From Zopfochytrium polystomum (Eukaryota > Chytridiomycota > Chytridiomycetes > Chytridiales > Chytridiaceae): DNA of 64,000 nucleotides. Below, in pieces: positions 1-11,382 of the stretch (its first letter is position 1; every line of letters begins with the position of its first letter). The stretch lies in assembly GCA_025765615.1 (NCBI GenBank), contig JAIVFJ010000086.1, positions 62,001 to 126,000 of the forward strand, in the 5' to 3' direction. A program made the position numbers and the translations under genes. The notes below the pieces were generated by a model. The model was not told where the DNA came from and did no database searches. It saw only the letters and a program-made list of their open reading frames with translations.

Positions 1-88
1 ACATTCTCCTATCCCAACCTATGGCCTCTAGACTTCGTGTATTGGGCATCCATGAATCACGCTCCAACGAGGTTTGGCTGTGCTGAGA

Positions 89-725
89 ATGTCAGGACGT
101 CTGGCTGACTTCAATTTCAGAAAGGAGCTCTCTAAGATGCTGGACCAACCGTGGGGAATTGTCACTTATAACTGTGTCCTCATGCTCCTCACCGCTGCTC
201 TTGCCCGTCCGGTGATTAACCGTTCGGCAAATACGGCGCAAATAGTTGTTTCAGTTATTTCTGGTCAGTGTCAGCGCAATTCTGTGTTGCCGCATGGTCA
301 CTCACGCAAATCCACTCGCAGGCGCTAGAATCGTGGACCTGTTCCTCAAAGACACCGTCTACAAACTCCTCAGCCAATCGCGCTTGACTACTTCTCATTT
401 CCTCGTCGTTCTCTTTGTCGCACAACTCTCCGCAATGACGGCGGGTTCCATTTCGATATCGTGCTTCCGACTACTAGAATTTCGCGCCGTTCCCTTTCTG
501 TTGATCGGATACGTTCTGCTTGTTCCGCTGACGCACAAGATGTGGACTCTTTTGGGCGCGTGGGTCGGCGCAAGGACGAGCCGCGGAAGTGGGCGGTGGG
601 GTGTAGTGGAGTATTCGGCGGTGCTGTTTGGAGTTTCGGGTCCTTTCTTTGTCGTATGCGTGTGGTTGTATGCGGAGACAACCAACAGACTGTCGTTGGG
701 CTCGGTAGATTTGTTCGTATGCTGA
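89..725 (+). CDS. Multi-pass membrane protein of unknown function (possibly 5'-partial)
   Basis: Two exons can be joined: 89-263 and 322-725. The 58-bp intron has a GTCAGT donor, a CTCAC branch-like site and a GCAG acceptor, and is phase 1. The joined frame gives 192 aa from the ATG at 89. At least four hydrophobic stretches are visible: one near residues 30-45, then ones encoded near 395-450, 490-560 and 620-680. Polar and basic loops such as RTSRGSGR lie between them. I do not recognise the family. The ATG at 89 may not be the true start: the sequence just before 121 resembles a 3' splice site (a polypyrimidine tract ending in CAG), so an exon outside or at the very edge of the window is possible. 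Confidence 0.5.
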
Positions 726-1120
726 ATCTTGGCCCTGTTAGCTCGCTCCATATCCATACATCGATTTAGCTTGTGTTCTCGTTCGCTACTTTTCCTGTCA
801 GGATCTTCATAATGTGAGGAACTTTCGCATAAGCTTGGAAGAGCTGTTGCTTAGGGCTTCTCGCTGACCTTGTGCCGATGCCCGACCACGCTCAGAGGTT
901 TTTGCGGGCACTACTCCACTGAAGGTTGCTCTTGAAGCTGGCCACTTCAGCCTTCCATTTCATTCCCAAGTTTGCTTTTCAGCGGCTTGAGTTTTCGTTT
1001 CGATCATCGTCCATGGTTTTTTCAGGTTGACGTCGTAGGGTGAACTGCGGTTTGTCTCTCCGTTCACGGGGTGCATCGTTGCGAGGTTGGCCACGCCGTT
1101 TGATCCCCTCCACCTTTAAA
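726..1120. other. Intergenic, no gene seen
   Basis: No convincing coding frame, repeat or RNA gene was found. The stretch lies between the end of the plus-strand membrane gene and the decayed minus-strand beta-propeller fragment. Confidence 0.4.
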
Positions 1121-1147
1121 AATAAATGGCCCGCAAAGTTGCCGGTG

Positions 1148-2012
1148 TCAAACTGGGGAAAACAACCCTTTCATCACCCCAGGACCTAGAAAAAAGGAGC
1201 TTACCCTCGTTCCGGTTCGCGCATCCACGCAATCGACCTTGTCTCGACCAGACAAGTACACCAGTCCATCGGTCGTCGCCAGCAGCCGCGGCAAATCGAT
1301 GCGGCTGAACATGCCAGGATCGAAGCGCCGGAGGACCTCTCCGTTCGCCAGATGCGGCTTCGGCACGGCGCCGCAACTCCGCTCCGACGCGTTGTTGTCG
1401 CTGCGCGCTCCGCCTCTGATCGTGACGGGTCAGCTTTGCTGCGACTGCAACTTTTGCATCAATGCGGGCCGCCGCGTCGGTTGACGTCGTCCTTCATCGT
1501 CCGCATCAATCCCCGCGGCAGTGGCGGTTGCCAGCAACCTGCCCGCAACAGTCCAAAACCTCTTTTTGCCCACGTCTCACCCGCACAATCGTGCACATGG
1601 TGAGAAGAACGCGGCGCCGCGGAGGAGGAGGGAAGCCTGCCGACTTGCGCAGGATGCGGTCCTGGAAACCGCACAGCACTCCGCCGTTGTCGGCGCGCAC
1701 CGACTAGCTCGGCGACCACATGAAATAAAGCTGGAGCCACTCGAGTTCAGCCGGCACATCACAGCGGTCGATACCACCACGGTCTATCAACTGGCAGATC
1801 GCTCATACCATGTTTTTTATCAGAGCGGTCGGAACCCTGGGTTTGCGTTCCTTGCCGCCTGCGTTGGCCCGGGTCACCAGGGTCCTCCCCTCAAAGGTGT
1901 CAGGACCTGAAAATGGCGGGTTTGGGACTTGAGGTTGGGCCACAAACAGTAGGTGGTACCCCGAGCAGTAGTGGGGCTGGCTGGCTGCTGTCGACCCCGC
2001 ATCTAATTTCAA
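1148..2012 (-). pseudogene. Decayed beta-propeller-like gene fragment
   Basis: The minus strand has short coding-like blocks that cannot be joined into one clean frame. The block at 1148-1366 contains LLATTDGLVYLSGR followed by DKVDCVDARTGT, which is the style of a PQQ/WD-like blade (a beta strand, then 'DARTG'). Upstream, 1640-2012 is one reading frame interrupted by an in-frame TGA (near 1805) and TAG (near 1705). On either side of these stops it gives plausible protein such as RCDVPAELEWLQLYF and DNGGVLCGFQDRIL. Possible splice sites exist, but the gaps would be only about 18-22 bp, shorter than any intron in this window. I favour a pseudogene. A rapidly diverged gene with unrecognised introns is the alternative. 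Confidence 0.3.
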
Positions 2013-2690
2013 GCAAGGCTGACTATTAAAAACTACTGTACCTTCTGACCATCAGATCATGACTGCCCATTGCTTGTTGAACAATGTTTTTGCTGGCAGG
2101 CTGGCAGGCAGGGCAGGCAGCGCACTCACTCGCTCCCGCACGCATCCGCTGCCCCATCCCTAACACCTCCCCTTCGAATTCTCCGGTTTGTGACTTACTG
2201 CCAGTGGCCCCGACGAAGCCCCATGTCTTTTTTTTTTTTTTTTTTTGTCTCTTTTCATGTTTTCGCGTGCTTGAATGCTATGGCCCCAACCACTTTGTGA
2301 GGCAGTTCTTGCCTGCGCGCATGCGGGCGCGCGGCGAAAGGGAACCGTCCAACTGCCATGCAAAAAAACAACGAAAATCGAATCTGTCCTGACCACCGTC
2401 CACACACCCGCCATCACCTGGCTGACAGGATTTGCCCTCCTCGTGCTCTGGACCTCCATCTGTGAATTACTTGCTTCACTTGAAGAGAAAAATAAAGGAC
2501 CGTCGCTTATTAGTTCAGCCGATACGCCGACCAAGTTGGCCCTTTCAGCAGCCGCAGTAAATCTGTCGGCAACATCGCTCGCTGAGAGCACGGAATTCAG
2601 CTTTTTCGAGCGGATCATTTGTTTTGAACGAGGGAAGCTGTCGCACAGACTGAATCCATTTCACCCTCCACCACTCCGCCGACCCGAAGC
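2013..2690. other. Intergenic with poly-T tract
   Basis: A run of 19 T lies at 2228-2246. A plus-strand open frame at 2275-2808 contains one hydrophobic segment (ITWLTGFALLVLWTSI), but it overlaps the last DRC4 exon on the opposite strand and has no other support. It is not called as a gene. Confidence 0.35.
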
Positions 2691-2696
2691 AGCGAA

Positions 2697-4597
2697 TCAT
2701 GACGCAACAAGCCCAGCAGGCCCAGGCCCAGATTTTGAAGCGACAATCAGTGGTTTGAACCCCATCTCTTCTATTGGGATGGAGTACTCCGTAAGCTTGG
2801 CTTCGTAGACTCGAATCATGTCGTTGTGTGCCTGTTAGAAGATTAAACCATTCAGCAAATCCAGCAACGTTTCTTCGATGTCAAAAACACTCCTCTCAAA
2901 AATACTTCTTACCTTTGTGACTTTGGCAAGATCAAACTGCAGCTCTTTGATGGTGGCGTTTTTGGCCTCGAGCACTTCTTCGAGACGTCGGGTGAGGTTG
3001 GACAGAGCCGCTGGGTCCAAGTTTGTCGCTTTCAAGATCTCGTTAAGCTGCAGCTCTTTCTTCTCCAAGGTTTCCTTGAGGCTCTCGACTTTCTTTTCGA
3101 GAATCTGCATGGCACAAAAACGACGTTATTGACTTGAGTTGAGAGGAAGCCGCACGAAGATGTCACAAACCAGATTCTTGAAGCCCGACTTTTGCTGCAC
3201 TCCAACGATCCGGTCGACAAACGATTCGTACAACTCCGAGCGCTCTTTTTCAACCTTTTCGAATCGTTGCTCCAAAACTTCGTGCTCCCACAGCAGCATC
3301 TTGTGGGCATCTTCCAGGACTCGCAAACGGGCTTTCGAGTTTTGGAGCGAAAGCTTGTCCTTTTTGTAATGCAAAAGTTCTTTTTTCAGCGCGTCGCACT
3401 CGGCGAGGGCGGCCTGCAGAGGTTCCGAGAGCCGCTTATTCTCGGCGGTGATGTCGGTCATGAGTTTTTCGTTGCGCTCCTCTTTCTTTTTCATCTCTTC
3501 GACTTGTTCCTGCGGCAGCGAGGACGATTATCAGCGAGCTGAGACGCGATTGGTTTCAAGTAAAGAGCAAATGACGAAATCGTCCATCCAACGCACCTTC
3601 AAAGAGTTGATTAGGGCGAGATTGTTCAAAGTAATGTCGTTGTAGTAATTCTTAATCTCCGTAAACGCCTTGTCGTGATTCTTCATCAGCGCGTTGATCT
3701 GCCCGTTCTTCCTCTCCTCGATCTCGTGGATCTCGTTCTTCCGCTTGACCTCGAGCTCCTCCCTTAGCGCCTTCATCTTCTTCTCGAACCGCGCGTGCAG
3801 CTCCCGCGAGCCGCGCTCAAAGTCGGCCCGCATTTTTGTAATCTCAATGTCGTGCGACCGGGAGAGCGCGCGGAGGAGGTCCTCGTGCGCTAGTTCAAGC
3901 TCCTTGAGCTCGAGCTTGAGCGCGCGCTTGTCGCGTTTCAGTTGCTGTTCGCGGGTAGAGTGGTCTTCCTGATCGAGCTGGAGCGCGCGTTCGGAGTCGG
4001 CTTGGAGGTGGGCGACGTTGTTTTGGTATTCGTAGAGGAGATGCTTCACTTTTTGTTTGTACACCTAGCGCGATGAAAAATGGAAGAGGGGACAATCATT
4101 AGAGACCCACAGCAACGAAAATGATGAATCGGAAATCGCGAACCTTGATCTCCACTTGGTGCTTTTCCTCGAGCTCCTCCAGTTCGCGATCCTTGTTCAG
4201 GATCTCAGCTTTCGACTCCTTCAGCTCATTCTTTGTGATCTCCCAGAAAGAGCTGATCTTGTCCTGGTTGGGCGGAAGCACAGATTCGAACGTTGCGCCC
4301 AGATTAGCACGATCGTGCAGGCGCCAGCGATCAAAGATCGAGTTCAACATGCGGTTCCCCCCTCTTTCAAAACTCGACGCTCACCCTCTCGAGCTGGAAA
4401 AAGTTCCTCTCCTCCTTTTCGGCGGCGAGCTCCTCGGCCAGCTTCTTCAACTCGGCCTCGAGTTCTTCGCGCGATCGCCCGCCGTCGGCGCCGGCATCGC
4501 CGCCGGCGTCTGCGCCGCCGGCTCCCTTCTTGCTGCCCTTGGACGACGAGGACGAAGCCGACTTTGCGGACGCCGCCCCCTTTTTTTTGCCCGACAT
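2697..4597 (-). CDS. DRC4: Dynein regulatory complex subunit 4 (GAS8 family)
   Basis: DRC4 is a coiled-coil core subunit of the nexin-dynein regulatory complex on axonemal doublets. It coordinates dynein activity in flagella. Six exons join cleanly: 4385-4597, 4144-4263, 3597-4064, 3171-3509, 2913-3104 and 2697-2831. Introns are 121, 79, 87, 66 and 81 bp, all phase 0. The product is 488 aa, close to the family length (human GAS8 is about 478). Family blocks are easy to see: RNFFQLER then [15 protein letters not shown] then [24 protein letters not shown] then [23 protein letters not shown] and, at the C-terminus, YEAKL with GFKPL. Residues 1-45 are a Ser/Ala/Lys/Gly-rich, probably disordered N-terminus; the rest is almost all coiled coil. 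The start at 4597 (MSGKKKG) is chosen because upstream in-frame sequence is not protein-like. Its presence implies a motile flagellate stage. Confidence 0.95.
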
Positions 4598-5508
4598 ACG
4601 GTGCGAGGTGGAAGGGTTTTTTTTTCTTGTTTTGTTTTGGTTTGCTTGAATTGTCGCAAACAACGGCAACGGTCCCAAACAAAGGCAACTGAGTCGCGAC
4701 ACCCTTTTTGAGGCGTTCAATCGGTCTGGACAGTCTAGACTGTTCTCTACAGTAGAAGTCGATGATGAGGATCGCTGCAGATCACCAGCGTGGGTGGGCT
4801 ACTGGCTGTTGGACTTTCAGAGTTGGGAGGCGGCGGCGATGCTAAAACCGACTCTGATTCGGCCCGGGCGATGCTTTCGCGCCAGCTTCCATTTTCCTCA
4901 CGTGCACGGTCAAGGTCAACGTATGCTTAGTGATCTGGTGTGATTAAAGATGGGCGGCAGATCTCGGCTGACACTGGTCCTCCATCGACGATCGCTGGAT
5001 GGGTTGGGGGGCACACTGACACGAAGACACTGCTGGTAGTTTTTTTAGGTGATCGATGCACACATCCAGAGGAGAGTGAGCACGGATACTTTGTGCCAGG
5101 AGATGCAGTTCAAGCTCTGCGCAAAGCCATCGGCCGACAGCCGTCGGTGTGCATCTTTCTTAAATGAACGGCCCGATGCCCTTGGGCAGTGATAGTGGAG
5201 CGGAAGATCTTTCAAAGATTCTTTCTGAACTGAAGTCAAGGGGCAGGAGCGCATCAAAAGTTGGTGTATTGAGAAGGAATTTTATTTCGGCTATTGGAAA
5301 GAAGCTCTAAAAGCAAGTCAGCACCAAATGAAACGTTTGCCAAGTTATAGACCTGTTTTTTCAATAGATTGGGGCTCGTCTGCATTTCAGCGTTATGATG
5401 GTAGTGGGCTCTGGTTCGGCTCCAGCCCTGAAACAGAGTTCACCTGCACCTGCCCCTCCTGCGCTGCCGGCTGGTCCGTTCTCCCGGTGGCAAGTGCGGC
5501 CCCCTCCT
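4598..5508. other. Intergenic, no gene seen
   Basis: This is the 5' side of DRC4 and the 3' side of the small membrane gene ending at 5509. Only scattered short open frames without protein character are present. Confidence 0.4.
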
Positions 5509-6123
5509 TCAAACCGCACGATCAACGCCCGAAATCACCGCCCCCACAATATACAAACAATTAAACGTCGCCACCGCCGCATCCGCGACTCCCACCAGCG
5601 GCGCGCACACGACCCCGCCTCCCCGCGCCCCATCGTCCAGCTCCGCGTACCTCATCCCCGCAGCGCTCCCGACGGCCACGGCCGTCACGATCGCCGCTCC
5701 AATCTCCGCGACGACGACGACGGCTGCGCGACCAAAGACGGCCGCGGCGGCGTTGGCGTCGTCCGCGGCCGAGGCGCGCGGGGTCCAACCGCGGTCGGTG
5801 ATGCGGAGCGGGTACTGGGCGGTGAGGAGCGGGTCTGCGGCGGGGAGGACGACGAGGGCGACGATGAGGGCGGCGAGGAGGGTGGAGGCTGCGGCGGAGA
5901 TTGTGGCGGTCATGTGGCTGATGGCGAGGAGGCGGAGGCGGGTCGTGCGGGAGAAGGGTGGGTTGGAGGGCTGAAGGGATGTTATCGGCGGCGACGGGTG
6001 CGAGCGGAGTGGGTATGGTGGAAGGCTGTCGGTGGTGGACGGGCGGCTCAGTGGACTGGAGCTTTTTGGCTGGTTCGGGTGGCTGGACTTGGAGGAGCTC
6101 GTGAGAGAGCGAGCGGGCACCAA
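5509..6123 (-). CDS. Small membrane protein, about 3 TM, unknown function
   Basis: A single open frame of 204 aa. Residues 1-70 are Ser/Pro-rich and likely cytosolic or disordered. Hydrophobic segments follow: TLLAALIVALVVLP, AAVVVVAEIGAAIVTAVAV and VVCAPLVGVADAAVATF. An internal Met at residue 71 (MTATISAAAS) could be the true start, giving a compact 3-TM protein. The high Ala content partly reflects GC-rich DNA, and the opposite strand is also open here (5395-6453). This strand is preferred because its hydrophobic pattern is regular. No family recognised. Confidence 0.45.
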   Translation of the reverse strand: MVPARSLTSSSKSSHPNQPKSSSPLSRPSTTDSLPPYPLRSHPSPPITSLQPSNPPFSRTTRLRLLAISHMTATISAAASTLLAALIVALVVLPAADPLLTAQYPLRITDRGWTPRASAADDANAAAAVFGRAAVVVVAEIGAAIVTAVAVGSAAGMRYAELDDGARGGGVVCAPLVGVADAAVATFNCLYIVGAVISGVDRAV

Positions 6124-6156
6124 CTTTTACGCAAACGAGCTGCCTTGATCAGTGCT

Positions 6157-7996
6157 CTACGAGAACTGAACAGGGTGGGTCTGATTTCCTACCTCACCGG
6201 AGAATACCCTTTCAAGATGGACAAGCTCAGATTTGCGCCGCTTTTGAGTCAAGTCGTTTGTGGCGAGGCCCTGAACTGTTGGTATTCGCGCAGGCAAGGT
6301 GCTCCTCTTTTCAATCGTGGGAAGACCGCTTTTCGGCGCTCGTGTCTTCTCCTTCACTGCTTTCTCGTTCAGCCCGGTCAGCTCGGCGAGCGGTGGTATC
6401 GGGGCTGGAATTTGAGGAAGTTTCTCTCCGCGATCAGAAAAAACGAGAAGTGAGGTCGAGCGCCCAGCACTCCATAAGCAGTACGCCGCCAAGACCCACT
6501 GAAGCACAAGACCAGTGGCCGTCGATATCGTAAAGTGGTTGTTGTCCAAAACGAGAAGGAGGGAAACGCGGGACGCTGTGCAACATATCATACGAACGCA
6601 AAGACTGAAGCCGAACATAGTTGATGAAGCGGTGGAATACTCTCGAAAGTTCTCGACAGCATCGTAAGGGGCTGTTCTCGCCGACTCGGAAGTCAAGAGC
6701 GGGTAATCGGCGATTAAGCTCGGGTCGACGAGGCACGGGATTTTAAGGGCCGTTGGAGCGAGGCTGCGAAGCAGAACAAGCCGGAAACGGGGAACGTCGG
6801 GAAGAAAGAAGCAGAAAAATAGGCTGATCGTCTCGAGAGTAGCCTGAACAGTTATCGGTCCAAGAAGGCCTTCTCTGTCAAATAGAGCCAGAAATAATGG
6901 AAAAGCGATGGTGAATCGCCCCACCTAAAAGCCATCTGTTTAGATGGAGACGACGGTGCCTTATTTTCTCTACCTCGATAGCCACCATGTTCCAAAATGA
7001 AATCCACAGCGATCTCATAGCCCTCTGCCACAGAGATTTTGATGGCGCAATGACCACGACCGAAAAGGCTGTCAGTGACCCAAGCAATGTAAAGCCCACC
7101 GCCATGAGCGTGTCATCAACGAATGTGGGCACATTGCCCAGTATGGAAAGCGTATAGAGTATTCCCAGAGAAAATGACGCCAACCAGTACCCAATGATTC
7201 GAATATACGTCAAACCCCACGTTCCCGGCTCCAGGAACGTCCAGTCGATGCAAGGAAGGCACCGCCGGAGCTTCGAGACAGGTTCGCTACTGTAACCTGA
7301 CTTGATGGCCAAATGCCTCTTGTTTCGAGCGTATTCCGTAATTTTCATCGAAGTAGACGGCTCCACGCATCCGCCCCGAAGCTTTTGCAGTCTGACGACT
7401 CTGAGTCCTTGAACGGTCGTCGGGCAGGTGATCAGCACGACCAGCGCACACAGCTGGTATCCCACGTAGTTTGCACCCGTCCCGAATGCGCCAAAGTAGC
7501 CGAAGGCGCCTCGAAGAAACGCGTAGACGTAAAAGGCGAAAAGGACGCCAAACAGGCTGGCAAGAGCAAGAATTATGATTGAGAGGGTGCAAGTGGTGAG
7601 GAAGGCAACGGTGGCAGTTGATTTCGATTCGGTCGGGTTGAAGAAGAGGGTTTCGCGGACAGCGATCCGCCGGTGGGTACTGCTGCTGCTGATCAGCTCC
7701 TCCCGGTTATCCCTTTGCATTTCCGAGGGAGGGAGTAGGGGATTGATTGGCTTCTCAGGCTGTTCCCAGACAATTCGTTGTTGTTTTATTCTTTTTTCTT
7801 TGATGATCGAAATGAACAACACCCAAGAAAACAGAAAGCGTGCCTTTCCGCCAGTTTGGGGACTGTGTGCAATGGGAGGTCCGACTCGATCACTGATTTC
7901 GTGAAGTTGATCACCGTTTGACGGCTCACAACGCTCTAGCGCGGCGTTCTCCATTATTAGGCAGGCTGCCGAGGCCCTACTGAGTTCCATCATCAA
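6157..7996 (-). CDS. Large multi-pass membrane protein, unknown family
   Basis: Two exons (6974-7996 and 6157-6924) are separated by a 49-bp phase-0 intron (GTAGAG donor, TTTTAG acceptor), giving 596 aa. The junction restores a continuous hydrophobic helix across FWNMVAIE and VGRFTIAF. Roughly 8-9 hydrophobic segments are visible. Strong ones include the helix after RETLFF, the pair LCALVVLITCP and GYWLASFSLGILYTL, and in exon 2 SLFFCFFLP and ATGLVLQWVLAAYCLW. The N-terminal 100 residues and the C-terminal 80 residues are polar. I see no transporter or enzyme signature. The start at 7996 (three consecutive Met codons) is the first ATG after an in-frame stop. Confidence 0.6.
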
Positions 7997-8225
7997 TTAG
8001 AGTTTCTTATACCTTGGCCTGGTGCAGATCCCTTTAGCTGCTACTCTATTTTGTAATCCGGGAAACGAAATTTTGAAGATCAGGGGATGTTGAAAATCAA
8101 ATCCGTTTTACGATTGCTGTTCGTAATTAATCACAACGGAAACAAGTTCAGCCCTGCTGTACCAGAACAAAAAGTACCATCACAAAATTGGATTATAACA
8201 ATGACGACGAAAAGCAAAAATCCCC
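7997..8225. other. Intergenic spacer
   Basis: An AT-richer spacer between the multi-pass membrane gene and the 3' end of the first WSC-like/SAM gene. No feature supported. Confidence 0.4.
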
Positions 8226-10000
8226 CTATCTTAGATACGGTGGAGGAGACAGAAGCGGGGACTCGGAGCTCGCAACGGAACCGTTCGACGGCGTAGCGTC
8301 CCCGCCATACTCCCCTCTGACAACCTCCACCATCATCATGACCCTCGCGCGGGCACCAGCGGCCGCGATGCCCAGTTCGTTCGCCAGGAACGCACTGTCC
8401 ATCCTCGCCAACACAACGCCGTCGATCTCGTTCCGCAGGAACAGATCTACGACGGTGAGGTCCATCCCGAGGTCCGCCAGCGCCTTTGCGACCTGCTGCG
8501 TGTTCCACGACCGCCACGACGACGACGACGCCGCCGCAGATCCGGGACGCTTCTTTTCGGAAAACGAGGCGTAGGCTGCGTCGGCGGTGTGCGTTGAGTT
8601 TGCGGTGCGCGTGGAGGATCGGTGGGCGATCGCGGCGGCGTGCGCGGGGCTGAGGTTGGATGGCATGGGTGGATGGTTGGGGGTCGGTGAAGGGTCCGTT
8701 AAGGTCCATAGGCGGTGGACCGTCGATTTATGGTCTCGCATGTTGAAGGTGCGCTCGCGGCCGACTCCCCCGCCGCCGGCCACCGTGCTGACTGTTTCCG
8801 AGGAGACGAGCCTCCGGGCGGGGTAGCCCGCCGAAGGCTCCGATTGCATCCGCGGGTCCTGTTGTTGATACGCGCGGGACACCGTGGGTCTCCGCGGGTC
8901 GTTTGTGTTCGATAGGGACGAGGCGGGTACGCGCAGGTCGTTTTGGAATGTCGACGGTTGGGCGGGCATGCGAGAGGGACTGTCGTACGCCTCGCGAGCG
9001 CTATCGAAAGCAGCTGCGGCCACGTCGTACTGGCGGGACGCTCTCGCGCTCTGATCCGAGCCAGCGTTGGGTCGTGCCGCTGGAACGCCGTTTCGAAACT
9101 CCATTCGGTCCACGGTCGTGGATCCCATCATACCAACCTCACCATCACGGGTTGAGTTGATCATGTTGACGGTCACGAAGTTTCCTGAAGCCTTGTTGGC
9201 AGCCTCCTCCTTCGCCCTTCGACGGGGACGGACGAAGTAGTAGTAAATTAACAGACCGGCACCGATGACGGCGAGCGCACATCCAATGGCAATGCCGTCG
9301 ATTTGTATAATGGTGAGGGAGGTTGAGCTCGAGGCTACTGCAGCGGGCGTCGCGGCGGTGCCGTTAACAGCGGTGCCTGGAACGGGCGACACTGAACTTC
9401 GGATCGAAGTCGTCGAAGAAGCAGCTGTCTTGGCTGAAGTTGTCGAGGCAGCAGTAGTGAAGGTGGCTAATCGGGGAATATGATGCATATGCACAACCAA
9501 AACGGCCGAGTTCGAATAAGTGTGTCGGTCGAGATACAAGAAGTTAGCGTGGGCGATAGGGAAAGAAAAGATGAGCCTCACGTACAGATGCCAAAGGTGC
9601 AAGCGGTCGTATTTGACGGAACGAGAGCATTGTAGCTTCCGCATTGAAATGCAGAAAAGTCTGCTGCGGCGAGGGCGGTCGGTGCGGATCCGATGAGCTT
9701 GGCGCACGAGCCGCAGGCCGAGGAGGTCGGGAGTGAGGCGATGGCGTCGGACCGGAAGCAGGAGCAGAGCATCACGCCGGTGACGGGGCAGCAGCGGGAG
9801 CCGTAAGCGAGGCCAAAGGCGGAGGAGCTAGTCGAGCGGCAAAGGGCCTTGCACTCGTCGAGCGACGCCACTTCCTGCGCCGCCGTGACGGGCCCGCCGG
9901 CAACGACAGCAGGCGTTGCCGTGAAGCAGCCCACGTAAGACGACGACGACGACGACGACGACGAGGACGTCGGCGACGGCGATGGTGATGGCGCGGCCAT
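8226..10000 (-). CDS. WSC-like ectodomain / TM / SAM-domain membrane protein, copy 1
   Basis: Exons 9586-10000 and 8226-9466 are joined across a 119-bp phase-1 intron (GTACGT donor, GATTAG acceptor), giving 551 aa. Residues about 21-138 form a Cys-rich domain that begins YVGC and contains ECKALC, YGSRCC, CSC and CGSC; this spacing resembles the fungal WSC carbohydrate-binding domain. A Ser/Thr/Ala stalk follows (about 139-190). One TM helix (about 195-216, GIAIGCALAVIGAGLLIYYY) ends at RPRRR, so by the positive-inside rule the C-terminus is cytosolic. A low-complexity tail leads to a SAM domain at about 459-522 (W..QQVAKAL, FLRNEIDGVVL, FLANELGIAAAG). The protein ends SPPPYLR, a PPxY motif. 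There is no N-terminal signal peptide; a Ser run precedes the ectodomain, so the TM must act as a reverse signal anchor or an upstream exon is missing. Role inferred: cell-surface sensor. Confidence 0.85.
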
Positions 10001-10086
10001 GTTATGTGGTGACAGTGGGATTGGGTAGGGGGGAGGCGGTTCAATCGGGGCTGTTTGGGGTGGCGGAAACAGTGGCAGGGGCGGAG

Positions 10087-10089
<3 letters not shown>

Positions 10090-10177
<88 letters not shown>

Positions 10178-10200
10178 GTATGTGTGTGTGTTTGTGTGTC
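10090..10200. repeat. (GA)n followed by (TG)n microsatellite
   Basis: About 84 bp of pure GA repeat (10090-10173) run into an imperfect TG repeat. On the minus (coding) strand the (TC)n tract lies 90 bp upstream of the start codon of WSC-like/SAM copy 1, in its presumed promoter or 5' UTR. Confidence 0.95.
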
Positions 10201-10541
10201 TCTGTGTGGAAATTGTTTGATTGCCCTGTTTCTGCTTCCGGCCGGCCCTTCTGCCGTGTCCGCCTCAGCCCGCTTTTGGATTTGGAGAGCCCGCCGACCA
10301 ATCAGGTGCTCCGTCGATCTCCTCCCGTTTTTGGCGGTAAATCGGGATCCAACTGGAGGGTGAAACTCATCATGTACAGGCAGACAGACAGACAAACGAC
10401 CACCACCATATCGAGACAAAAATTGGGGGGGATGAGGATGAGGGAAAAATTGAGAATCGATCCCTCCCTCCCTCCCTTCAGCTGCAGCCGTTTGGGCTTG
10501 GGTTTATCCTTGGCAAAGCGGAATGCCTGTGTGTGTGTGTT

Positions 10542-10578
<37 letters not shown>

Positions 10579-11382
10579 CATCATCATCGCACGTTTACAC
10601 CTGTAACAAACAACTGCGAAAATAACTATTGTTGCTTGTCGGCAAAGTGGCACCCAGACGCCTGAAGTGATATGTGCGCAATTTAAGCGCACCGCAAAAT
10701 TGGATTCTGCGCCTTGTTGATCCTCCCGATGAATTCTGGCCTCTCAACTCCGCCAAGCTGAGAGTTGTCCGTAATGCCCGGGAAGAAGCTGCTTGTCGCG
10801 AACGCGGGACCATATGCAGTATTTTGTTTCGGTTGGTCGTAGAGCAGAGTAGGAGCGGAAAGGGCGGGCGCTCAACACTTTGCGAGCGGGCTTGACTTCC
10901 GCAGAGGAATGCCATTTTTCTTTTTCTGAAAGCGCAGCCTTTCGTCTTTCCTCTCTGCTCAGATGGAAGAGGCCACGGTTATGTACGACGCGGACGCGAT
11001 AAACATCCCGAGGACGGTTGAAATAGATGAAAGAAAGTACACACTTTGTGTGACAGAACTAAAATCCGTGTTCACCCGTAAGCGCCATCTTCGCATTTGT
11101 GTTTGTGTTGAGTTGTCGACCCCCCCAAAGACATATCACAGGGTGTAAAGCGCGCGCAGAAAATCAGCTGAGGATGGGGGGGTGCTTCTCCCGATAACGG
11201 AGCGAAGAAATGAAAAGGCCCCCACGTTATGCGCGCATCATTGTGCGGCAACTAGTTTTTCGGGATTAGGAAGGAGAAACGGAAATGGTACTAGAGTGAC
11301 CGTGAACATCTTAGACTCGCGAGCCCAACACTTAAGGAGATCAAAAACAAACCGAAACATGCCGCCTATCCACACGAACGCA
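10201..11382. other. Intergenic spacer with (TG)n tract
   Basis: Contains a (TG)n run at 10528-10577 and short unsupported open frames. No gene supported between the 5' end of copy 1 and the 3' end of copy 2. Confidence 0.5.

Noticed and set aside
5395..6453. 352-aa plus-strand open frame
   Set aside because: Arg/Gly/Ala-rich antisense of two membrane-protein genes in GC-rich DNA; no hydrophobic or domain pattern.
9982..10665. Long open frames on both strands across the (GA)n/(TG)n block
   Set aside because: They encode Arg-Glu or Ser-Leu repeats taken directly from the microsatellite; every frame of such a tract is open.
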